20,253 nucleotides of DNA from Acholeplasmataceae bacterium. Lineage in GTDB: Bacteria; Bacillota_I; Bacilli_A; Acholeplasmatales; Acholeplasmataceae. The translations under genes and the position numbers were made by a program. A model generated the notes under the pieces. That model had not been told where the DNA came from, searched no databases, and was given only the letters and a program-made list of their open reading frames with translations. Location: assembly GCA_003518475.1 (NCBI GenBank), contig DOYO01000030.1, positions 14,812 to 35,064 of the forward strand, given 5' to 3'. Positions 13,861-20,253 of this stretch are shown piece after piece; the first letter of the stretch is position 1; every line of letters starts with the position of its first letter.

Positions 13861-16383
13861 TTATTTTTTATTTTTTATCCGGTCTTGAAGATGCTTTAGT
13901 AAAAGTAAAGCATCGATCGGCGTGAGATGATCGGTATTCATGCGTTCGATTTCATCTAGGATTTCTACCTTGTTGGAATCGATGACTTGGATATTTTCTT
14001 CTTCGAACTTTTCATAGTTGAATAAATCTAGAACAACTTTATTTTCTTTTTGTTCAAGCTTCTCTAAAATCTGCTTGCTTCTGGTGATCAAGCTCTTAGG
14101 AAGATGTGCGAGCGATGCGACCTGGATTCCGTAAGATTTATCGGTGGTTCCTTTTTCAACATGATGGAGGAATACCATCGTGTCATGTTCTTCCTTCGCT
14201 TTCACGCATAAATTCGTCAATCTTGGAAGACTGTTTTCTAAAACCGTCAATTCATGATAGTGAGTGGAGAACAAGGTCTGCGCTTTAATCTTCTCATGGA
14301 TATATTCAATCATACCTTGCGCGAGCGCCATTCCGTCATAGGTTGCAGTGCCTCTTCCGATTTCATCAAATAAAATCAAGCTTTTCGATGTCGCTTTGGT
14401 CAAGGCTTCATTGGATTCAACCATTTCAACCATGAATGTTGACTTACCGCCAGATAAATCATCTGATGATCCGATTCTGGTAAATATCGCATCATAGATT
14501 GGCAATACCGCTTTTTCAGCAGGTACGAAGGAACCGATTTGAGCGAGATAGACAATGACTGCAAACATGCGCATGTATGTTGATTTACCGCTCATATTCG
14601 GACCGGTAATTAAAAAGATTTCTGAGTCTCTCATGATTACGTCATTGGCGACGAACTTGGTAAACCGTTCAACGACAGGATGTCTGCCCTTGAGTACTTC
14701 CACTGTTCTCTCTTCATGAAGGATAGGTCTAATAAAGTTATATTTTTCTGCGACAACCGCCAAGCTTAAAAAGACGTCGATTTGAGCGATCTTTGTTGAT
14801 AATTCCTGCAGACTGAATGTGAATGCCAATGCATACTCTCTGATTTCTTTAAATAATTCGTACTCTAGAGATATGCTTCTTTCCTTCGCATGCAGAAGAT
14901 CATCTTCTTTTTCCTTCAGCATCGGCGTGATGTATCGCTCTGAATTCGCCAAGGTCTGTTTTCTCTCATACCCGAAGTCATCCTTCACCAAAAGCGAGTT
15001 TCCTTTGGATATTTCAATATAATAACCAAAAACACGGTTATATCCGACTCGCAGATTCTTGATGCCCGTGCGTTCTCTTTCATCGGATTCAAATTCTGAA
15101 AGCCAGGTTTGCCCATGAAGATCGATATCTCTGAGTTCATCAAGCTTTTGATTGAATCCTTCCTTGATGATTCCTCCGTCTTTCAACGTGATTGGTGGTT
15201 CCGGGTGGATGGAACTTTCCAAGAATGTCTGGAGTTCCAAGTGCGGATTCATCTCACTTATGATTTGATCGAGTTTGGAATGCTTGAAAAGCTTCAAAGC
15301 TTCAATCAAATCAGGAACCTGTTTCAACGTTTCCTTCAATTGAAATAAATCTCTCGCGTTTACGGTATTGAATGCGATTCTTCCGACAATGCGGTTGATA
15401 TCATAAATATATCTTAAATGGTTGATCGTACGTTCTCTTGGTTGATATGGAGATAAAGCTTCAATTAAATCATAACGATCGTTCAACACCTTCATATCGT
15501 AAAGAGGGTGATTGAGCATCGACTTCAGCATTCTGGAACCCATCGCGGTCTGACATTCATTCAACCAGTGATTCACAGTCGTTTCAGAATTATTCACTAA
15601 GGATTCATCGATTTCAAGATGTTTCTTCACACGATAATCCGTATGCATGTGTCCAAGTCTTTCGATAACCTTAAAAGGCATCATATGACTGATCATCTGC
15701 TTTTGCGTATTGACTAAATAGTTGAGCAAATGTGAAACTGCTCTCTTTTGTTCTCGTTCCAAATGCTTGATATAAGGATGTTCGATGATCTGGTAGTCAT
15801 CGCTATAGGATACGAGTCTTTCAGTTTCTTTCAGACTCTTGATAAAATCTTCATCAAACCTTAGCGGCACGACAACCTCTCTGATATCCAAGCTTAAAAT
15901 CAGATCCAGGACCTGCTTCTTTTCCAAGCTATCCGTGAGATAAGACTCACCCGTTGAAATATCAACATAGGTCAATGCATATCCCTTTTCAGTGAGCAGA
16001 ACGCTTCCGATAAAATTATTGGTCTTCGCATCCAAAATACCATCCTCTAAAACAGTACCTGGAGTAATCAGTCTGATCACTTCACGCTTCACCAGGCCCT
16101 TGCCCGGTTCAGTGACCTGTTCAACAATCGCGATTTTAAATCCTTTTTCAATCAGCTTTTGCACATAGGGCTTAACTGCATGATAAGGAATACCGCACAT
16201 CGGAACCTTGGCTCCGGCATCTCTGGATGTCAGTGCGATTTCAAGAACTTTGGATGCGACGATCGCATCATCAAAGAACATTTCATAAAAATCACCAAGT
16301 CTAAAAAAGACTATCGCATCTGCGTAGTCTTCTTTAATTTCGAGATATTGTTGCATCATTGGGGTATATTTTTGTTTTTCCAT
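13861..16383 (-). CDS. mutS: DNA mismatch repair protein MutS
   Basis: Recognises mispairs and small loops. The 840 residues are standard MutS1 length. The mismatch-reading motif FYE is at 32-34 (GDFYEMF). The lever and clamp region is followed by the ABC-type ATPase: Walker A GPNMSGKS at 594-601, the SGGKSTFMVEM signature from 644, DEIGRGTATYDG at 673-684, and the THYHEL segment at 707-712. Near the C-terminus VVLDLF (783-788) resembles a sliding-clamp binding motif (QL.LF type) with the usual Gln replaced; this is a guess. The ribosome site AAGGGGG lies four bases before ATG. It sits 22 bases after the unknown SAP-like gene, with which it appears cotranscribed. Confidence 0.97.
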   Translation of the reverse strand: MEKQKYTPMMQQYLEIKEDYADAIVFFRLGDFYEMFFDDAIVASKVLEIALTSRDAGAKVPMCGIPYHAVKPYVQKLIEKGFKIAIVEQVTEPGKGLVKREVIRLITPGTVLEDGILDAKTNNFIGSVLLTEKGYALTYVDISTGESYLTDSLEKKQVLDLILSLDIREVVVPLRFDEDFIKSLKETERLVSYSDDYQIIEHPYIKHLEREQKRAVSHLLNYLVNTQKQMISHMMPFKVIERLGHMHTDYRVKKHLEIDESLVNNSETTVNHWLNECQTAMGSRMLKSMLNHPLYDMKVLNDRYDLIEALSPYQPRERTINHLRYIYDINRIVGRIAFNTVNARDLFQLKETLKQVPDLIEALKLFKHSKLDQIISEMNPHLELQTFLESSIHPEPPITLKDGGIIKEGFNQKLDELRDIDLHGQTWLSEFESDERERTGIKNLRVGYNRVFGYYIEISKGNSLLVKDDFGYERKQTLANSERYITPMLKEKEDDLLHAKERSISLEYELFKEIREYALAFTFSLQELSTKIAQIDVFLSLAVVAEKYNFIRPILHEERTVEVLKGRHPVVERFTKFVANDVIMRDSEIFLITGPNMSGKSTYMRMFAVIVYLAQIGSFVPAEKAVLPIYDAIFTRIGSSDDLSGGKSTFMVEMVESNEALTKATSKSLILFDEIGRGTATYDGMALAQGMIEYIHEKIKAQTLFSTHYHELTVLENSLPRLTNLCVKAKEEHDTMVFLHHVEKGTTDKSYGIQVASLAHLPKSLITRSKQILEKLEQKENKVVLDLFNYEKFEEENIQVIDSNKVEILDEIERMNTDHLTPIDALLLLKHLQDRIKNKK

Positions 16384-16405
16384 GTTGCCCCCTTAAAAAT
16401 CTATT

Positions 16406-18151
16406 TTATATTCCGAGCGAAGCAAGTAATCCATGAATTCTTGTAATGATTCCAAATCCACCAAGATTATTGAAGAAATCAGTAACACCTTGTAAGAAGG
16501 TCAGTGTTGTGACGAAGTATACCAAAACTGCATATAGAATCACGATGACTGCTGCGATAGCTGCAATGATTAAAACATATTTCAAAATGAATTTGAGAAA
16601 CTTGAATAAGAATAAGCCAATACCTTTGAACATTTTAGCAAAGAATCTGACTTCTGCAGGAGCATCTGCCAAATCCATCTTCGATTTCTGCGTACCGGTT
16701 CCGATTGAAGATGTAGCCTTCTGACTTTCTACAAGTTTTTCACGTTCATTCGCTTCATCATCTTCAACGATCCTCTTTAATGTTTTTGGATCGCCATAGA
16801 ATTCCGCTGAATTGAGAACAACTGCTTTTTGATCTGCTTTCGTCTTTAATGGTACAGCATCAATAATTGCAGGTTTCTTTTCTTCTTGTACTTGAACTGC
16901 AGTATTTTCTTTTGGAACGATGGCAAGTTCAATCGCTTCTCTCAACTTCTTGATTTCATAAACAAGCTCGGATATATCGATATTTTGTTGAACATATTGG
17001 ATACGCTTATCTTCTTCAACGTGTGTCGAAATCTCTTTGATAGGTTCCTTGATGACAGCTTTTTCCTTTATCTCTTCAACTTTTTCTTCGACTTTCTTTT
17101 CTTCAACTTTCTTTTCAACAACCGGTTCTGGAGTTTGTTCAACAACCTTTTCTTCTGGAACTTCTTGGATGACGATTGGTTCTGGAGCCGGTTCTGGTTT
17201 TGGCTCTTCTTGAACAACTTCAGGAGCTTTAACAACGGTAGGTTCCTTCTTTGCCAGTTTTGGAGGGTTGACATCCGCGACAACCTCATGAACTTCTTTT
17301 TCGTAGACTTGAGGGGATTCCGGTATGAAATAGGATTCCTTGGTTTCCTTTGCATTCGCTAAAATATATTCGATGATTTCTTCTTTTTTAAGTTCAGTGG
17401 AAGCCTTGATGTCATGATCAATCGCGTAACGCTGCATCATCAAAACATTCATACCTCTAATTTTTGTTTCTTCGTTTTCAGAATACTTGTTTCGATCCTT
17501 GAGTTCCTGAATGATGATATTCGCAAGTTCTGCTTTCTTCAATCTCCTTGGAACTTCAACTTCATATTTAGTACCTAAGTCTCTAATCTCGGTCAAAGTT
17601 GAACTCTTATATAAAACCGGTCTGAATTTTGAAGGGGTGAGCCCATCAATCTTACCTGGAGCATCAAAAAATAAGCTCTTAAGATCTCTATTATATGTCT
17701 TCATATCCGGAAGTTGCAGACCAACTGCCCTGACATGCGTCAAACTCATATCCATAAGTCGCTTCAAGTCCTTTGGAGCCACTTTTTTTTCAACCATGTA
17801 TGATAATAAATCAGTCCAAAAATCTTCTAAGAATTCTTTATCAATCTTAGGGTCATCGAAAAAAACCAAAAGATTTTCGAGCTGGGTTTCGGTAAATTCC
17901 GTATACCAGGATAAACGATAGTTAATCTCATCTGCCAATGTCAATCTCGATTTTCTAGTTTCAATAACCTTTTCTCTGAGCACTTCTCTAAGGACGTACA
18001 TTCTGATTTCGCGAGGGATGGTTAACCCGATTTCATCAAAGAAATTTTGTACCTGTGGAGCAGGTAAATAAATAATTGTCTTTAACAAATCTTCAACGAT
18101 TAATTCCTTATTTCCAACGGTAACGCTACTCGCACGATTTAGTCTTGGCAT
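16406..18151 (-). CDS. Membrane-anchored protein with two SAP/Rho-N-like motifs
   Basis: Not a recognised gene. 581 residues. About 1-170 is a helical, charged domain of unknown kind. Two segments then resemble the SAP/Rho-N/HeH helix-extended loop-helix fold: about 184-218 (LTEIRDLG..., then RRLKKAELANIII) and about 236-266 (MQRYAIDHDIK, then ELKKEEIIEYIL). Residues 296-372 are a low-complexity Pro/Glu/Lys/Val linker. A short amphipathic helix lies at 391-411. A single strong membrane segment is at about 521-550, preceded by a Lys-rich stretch (FKFLKFILK) and followed by a 31-residue hydrophobic tail. No signal peptide. By the positive-inside rule the long N-terminal part faces the cytoplasm, so the protein looks like a C-terminally anchored tether that could touch nucleic acid or protein. 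It heads the mutS-mutL-miaA-aroK-aroQ unit, in the place where Bacillus has cotE. GGAGG lies six bases before the ATG. Function unknown; DNA or RNA binding is inference. Confidence 0.85.
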   Translation of the reverse strand: MPRLNRASSVTVGNKELIVEDLLKTIIYLPAPQVQNFFDEIGLTIPREIRMYVLREVLREKVIETRKSRLTLADEINYRLSWYTEFTETQLENLLVFFDDPKIDKEFLEDFWTDLLSYMVEKKVAPKDLKRLMDMSLTHVRAVGLQLPDMKTYNRDLKSLFFDAPGKIDGLTPSKFRPVLYKSSTLTEIRDLGTKYEVEVPRRLKKAELANIIIQELKDRNKYSENEETKIRGMNVLMMQRYAIDHDIKASTELKKEEIIEYILANAKETKESYFIPESPQVYEKEVHEVVADVNPPKLAKKEPTVVKAPEVVQEEPKPEPAPEPIVIQEVPEEKVVEQTPEPVVEKKVEEKKVEEKVEEIKEKAVIKEPIKEISTHVEEDKRIQYVQQNIDISELVYEIKKLREAIELAIVPKENTAVQVQEEKKPAIIDAVPLKTKADQKAVVLNSAEFYGDPKTLKRIVEDDEANEREKLVESQKATSSIGTGTQKSKMDLADAPAEVRFFAKMFKGIGLFLFKFLKFILKYVLIIAAIAAVIVILYAVLVYFVTTLTFLQGVTDFFNNLGGFGIITRIHGLLASLGI

Positions 18152-18181
18152 GCTATACCTCCAATAGAACTCTTTGTATTA

Positions 18182-18210
18182 ATCATACAATGTTTTTTAT
18201 TTTTTATCAA
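18182..18210 (-). promoter_or_regulatory. Promoter of the mutS-led operon
   Basis: Minus strand: -35 TTGATA (18205-18210), 17-base spacer, -10 TATGAT (18182-18187); five of six consensus bases in each box. The leader is about 25 bases and contains the GGAGG of the first gene. Confidence 0.75.
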
Positions 18211-18232
18211 GTTTTTTGACCCTTTTATAAAT

Positions 18233-18252
18233 AAAAAAGGCCTGTTTGGCCT
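18233..18252 (-). terminator. Short terminator of the miaB-ymcA unit
   Basis: Minus-strand AGGCC (18248-18252), 5-base loop, GGCCT (18238-18242), then six T from the A-tract at 18233-18238. The first arm overlaps the ymcA stop codon. The stem is only five pairs, so termination may be partial and read-through into the mutS unit is possible. Confidence 0.65.
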
Positions 18253-18586
18253 AATCTTTTTCAAAATCACTTTCAATGCCATTTTGCAGTATATCCTGTA
18301 TGGCTTGGAGCATTTCGTTAATGTCGCCTTGTAAAGCCAAATAATCCGACATCAAAGGATAGCTTTCTATCTCATCCAAACGCTCCTGATAGCGTGCTTC
18401 AAATGTCTTTATAGCTTCGGTCTTGTTGATCTCTTTCGCATTCACCAGCTGCTTTTGAATCGATTTCAATTCACCGATTTTAGACTTCAAATCCTTGTTG
18501 TTGTTAATGATTTTTTCGATGCGCTTGTAGCGTTGAATATCTTCATTTTCTAAAATCATTTGAATCAGTTTTTCTTTTTCTGTCAT
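18251..18586 (-). CDS. ymcA: YlbF/YmcA family protein
   Basis: A 111-residue, highly helical, charged protein of the YlbF/YmcA (RicA/RicF) family, judged from its size, the pattern in its middle part (IGELKSIQKQLVNAKEI..), and its place directly after miaB, which is where ymcA stands in Bacillus. There RicA works with RicF and RicT and with RNase Y in mRNA maturation, and the complex binds iron-sulfur clusters through cysteines. This protein has no cysteine at all, so cluster binding through it is not possible. The open frame continues 23 codons upstream through the end of miaB; the start is taken as the ATG at 18584-18586, which overlaps the miaB stop as ATGA, a translational coupling arrangement. 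Confidence 0.8.
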   Translation of the reverse strand: MTEKEKLIQMILENEDIQRYKRIEKIINNNKDLKSKIGELKSIQKQLVNAKEINKTEAIKTFEARYQERLDEIESYPLMSDYLALQGDINEMLQAIQDILQNGIESDFEKD

Positions 18587-20022
18587 ACGATTTCTCCCAG
18601 CATGAACCATGTCTTGACTGCAGTGATTTTTACATCGACGATATGGCCGATCCATTTGGAATCACCCTTGAAGTTGACAAGTTTATTGTGTTCCGTATAA
18701 CCTGCAAGGATGTCACTATCATATTTGGAAACACCATCGACTAAAACCTTGACGGTCTGATTTAAGAATCTTTGGTTTCCTTTTAAGTATCCCTGATTGA
18801 TTTTCTCATTTAAAAGATAAAGACGTTCCTTCTTCAACTCTTCAGGCGTGTCATCTATATATTTTGCTGCAGGAGTTCCTTCTCTCTTTGAAAAGATGAA
18901 AGAAAATGCACCTTCATAATCCGCCTGTTCAACAAGTCTTAGTGTGTCTTGAAAATCCTCTTCAGTTTCACCTGGAAATCCGACAATGATATCTGTGGTT
19001 ACCGCAATCCCGGGTACTGCTTTTTTCAAATCAGCAAGCACTTTTAAATAGGATTCTTTTGTGTAATGCCGATTCATTCTTTTGAGCACTGAATCGCTTC
19101 CGGATTGTACCGGCAGATGGAAATGCGGCATGATGGATTTTCCATCACGCATGGCATCCATCGTTTTTTGATCTAAATCATGGGGATGCGAGGTTTGAAA
19201 TCTGATCCGTTTCATGCCAAGACCGTCTAAGTCTCTGAGCAAATCTCCAAACGTATAATTTTGATCTTGGAAATCCTTGCCATAAGCGTTCACATTCTGA
19301 CCAAGCAACGTAACTTCCTTATATCCTGTTTCAACAAGCTCTTTGATCTCATGAATGATTTCATCCTTTGATCTCGATCTTTCCTTGCCTCTTGTGTAGG
19401 GAACGATGCAATATGTACAAAATTCATCACAGCCGAACATGATGTTCACCCAGGCTTTGAACTTGTGATTGCGGACCTTTGGAAGATTTTCTATGATATC
19501 TCCCTCTTGCGAGTAGACTTCAACAACCTTTTCTTTTGAGAACATCGCTGTCTCAATATATTCAGGAAGTTTGTGGATGTTGTGCGTGCCAAAAATGATA
19601 TCGACGTGATGATATTTTTTCAATACGCGTTCCACGACATTTTCTTCTTGAGCCATGCATCCTGCCAGCGCTAAAATCAAATCTGGATTTTGTTTTTTAT
19701 AAGCCTTGAGTCTTCCCAAGGTTCCCCAGATTCTCAGTTCGGCATTTTCACGGATTGCGCATGTGTTGATGATGATCACATCGACATTATCTTCGGATAA
19801 TCCCTTTGTGAAGCCCATCAATTCTAAAATACCAGCCATGGTTTCCCCATCAGCTTCGTTTCCTTGGCATCCGAATGTTTGAACCATGTATGTCTTGCCG
19901 ATTCCTATTTTATAGTGCGCGTCGCTCAAATCAAATTTAAGCTCTTCAATTGTGTTTTTACTTCTTTTTCTCGCCTGATTCAAATCAGGTTTGAAGTATT
20001 TATCAAGATCTACGCTGCTCAT
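18583..20022 (-). CDS. miaB: tRNA-2-methylthio-N6-dimethylallyladenosine synthase
   Basis: Radical-SAM methylthiotransferase that converts i6A37, made by MiaA, to ms2i6A37. 479 residues. The N-terminal UPF0004-type domain holds the auxiliary cluster cysteines C52 (FGCQGNEAD), C88 (NTCAIRENAE) and C122 (AGCMAQEE). The radical-SAM cluster is CDEFCTYC with C198, C202 and C205, followed by VPYTRGKERSR. The NVNAYG segment and a C-terminal TRAM domain (from about 415) complete the family order. The roughly 40-residue N-terminal extension before the conserved core is also typical of Bacillus MiaB. AGGTG lies five bases before ATG. It opens a new unit after the ymdB terminator. Confidence 0.96.
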   Translation of the reverse strand: MSSVDLDKYFKPDLNQARKRSKNTIEELKFDLSDAHYKIGIGKTYMVQTFGCQGNEADGETMAGILELMGFTKGLSEDNVDVIIINTCAIRENAELRIWGTLGRLKAYKKQNPDLILALAGCMAQEENVVERVLKKYHHVDIIFGTHNIHKLPEYIETAMFSKEKVVEVYSQEGDIIENLPKVRNHKFKAWVNIMFGCDEFCTYCIVPYTRGKERSRSKDEIIHEIKELVETGYKEVTLLGQNVNAYGKDFQDQNYTFGDLLRDLDGLGMKRIRFQTSHPHDLDQKTMDAMRDGKSIMPHFHLPVQSGSDSVLKRMNRHYTKESYLKVLADLKKAVPGIAVTTDIIVGFPGETEEDFQDTLRLVEQADYEGAFSFIFSKREGTPAAKYIDDTPEELKKERLYLLNEKINQGYLKGNQRFLNQTVKVLVDGVSKYDSDILAGYTEHNKLVNFKGDSKWIGHIVDVKITAVKTWFMLGEIV

Positions 20023-20039
20023 TTAATCACCTATTGTTT

Positions 20040-20054
20040 ATTATACATGAAAAA
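20040..20054 (-). promoter_or_regulatory. Candidate promoter of miaB
   Basis: Minus strand -10 TATAAT (20040-20045) inside TTTCATGTATAATAA, the same 15 bases as at the efp promoter (10241-10255). No good -35 is seen; the expected position (20063-20068) falls inside the ymdB terminator hairpin. Confidence 0.5.
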
Positions 20055-20075
20055 ACAGTATGCACTATACTGTTT
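20050..20075 (-). terminator. Rho-independent terminator of ymdB
   Basis: Perfect nine-pair stem on the minus strand (AAACAGTAT at 20067-20075, ATACTGTTT at 20053-20061), 5-base loop, then a U run from the A-tract ending at 20050. The ymdB stop codon lies in the hairpin itself. Confidence 0.85.
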
Positions 20076-20253
20076 CGCTTTCGATATGAATACGCTTAAT
20101 TGTCTTTTTGGCCAAGTCCATGATGACTGCATTCAATTGTTTCGGACCAGGCGCAACTTCATTGGGAATGGAGAACCCATTCAAGAATCGATCAAAAACA
20201 ATTTCTTTGGTTACACCGATGACCCCATTGAGCGGACCTGTCATGCCGATATC
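20065..20253 (-). CDS. ymdB: YmdB-type metallophosphoesterase, C-terminal part
   Basis: Only the last 62 codons are in the window; the gene continues past the right edge. The fragment starts DIGMTGPLNGVIGVTKEIV and ends near KRIHIESE. This 'D.GMTGP..GV.GV' segment is characteristic of the end of the YmdB family (TIGR00282), phosphodiesterases of about 265 residues acting on 2',3'-cyclic nucleotides in Bacillus. None of the metal-binding histidines and aspartates of the N-terminal part can be checked here. Synteny supports the call: in Bacillus the order is rny-ymdB-spoVS-(tdh-kbl)-miaB-ymcA. If that holds, RNase Y should lie just beyond the right edge. Confidence 0.82.
   Translation of the reverse strand, partial: DIGMTGPLNGVIGVTKEIVFDRFLNGFSIPNEVAPGPKQLNAVIMDLAKKTIKRIHIESETV

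Noticed and set aside
16886..17362. 158-codon open frame on the plus strand rich in Phe, Asn and Leu
   Set aside because: It is the antisense shadow of the Glu/Lys/Pro-rich linker of the SAP-like gene; no ribosome site or promoter.
18587..18655. Longer ymcA start inside miaB
   Set aside because: The extra 23 residues are Cys/Arg-rich, out-of-frame miaB sequence; the ATGA overlap is the normal coupling arrangement.

Overview
The window is AT-rich bacterial DNA carrying a dense, almost purely chromosomal gene set; every convincing gene lies on the minus strand. TGG encodes Trp and TGA is used as a stop (gpsA, mutL, miaA, aroK, miaB), so the code is standard. Gene order matches Firmicutes: rluB-cmk-S1-der-gpsA-hup in one half, ymdB-miaB-ymcA-(x)-mutS-mutL in the other. 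The sporulation genes that sit at these places in Bacillus (spoIVA between hbs and gpsA, spoVS between ymdB and miaB, cotE between ymcA and mutS) are absent. I infer a non-sporulating low-GC relative, most likely the Acholeplasma/Izemoplasma branch of Mollicutes or a close neighbour. Species is not determined.

Layout, left to right (transcription runs right to left): an extended -10 promoter firing off the left edge (78-86); hup with its terminator; gpsA, der, a five-domain S1 protein and cmk, packed 1-21 bp apart behind a promoter at ~4944; rluB with its own promoter; then two accessory-looking single-gene units, a SEC-C/TPR protein and an 8-TM membrane protein, each with promoter and terminator. 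Next come two tandem elongation factor P genes, one canonical and one with a rewritten tip loop. A six-gene unit follows, in transcription order (unknown membrane-anchored SAP-like protein)-mutS-mutL-miaA-aroK-aroQ, with a good sigma-A-type promoter at 18182-18210 and a terminator at 10313-10343. Last are miaB-ymcA as a separate pair, and the 3' end of ymdB at the right edge.

The genes serve core information processing: nucleoid structure (HU), ribosome assembly and rRNA modification (Der, RluB), S1-type RNA binding, CMP recycling, phospholipid precursor supply (GpsA), polyproline translation (EF-P), methyl-directed-type mismatch repair with an endonuclease MutL, and ms2i6A37 tRNA modification (MiaA and MiaB in neighbouring units). 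Two shikimate-pathway enzymes (AroK, AroQ) are the only biosynthetic enzymes here. No rRNA, tRNA, insertion sequence or CRISPR array was seen, and no gene-free stretch exceeds 300 bases. The strongest candidates for something new are the membrane-anchored SAP-like protein heading the mismatch-repair operon, the EF-P paralogue that has lost the modifiable tip lysine, and a start region where a hairpin seems to bridge a distant Shine-Dalgarno to the start codon.
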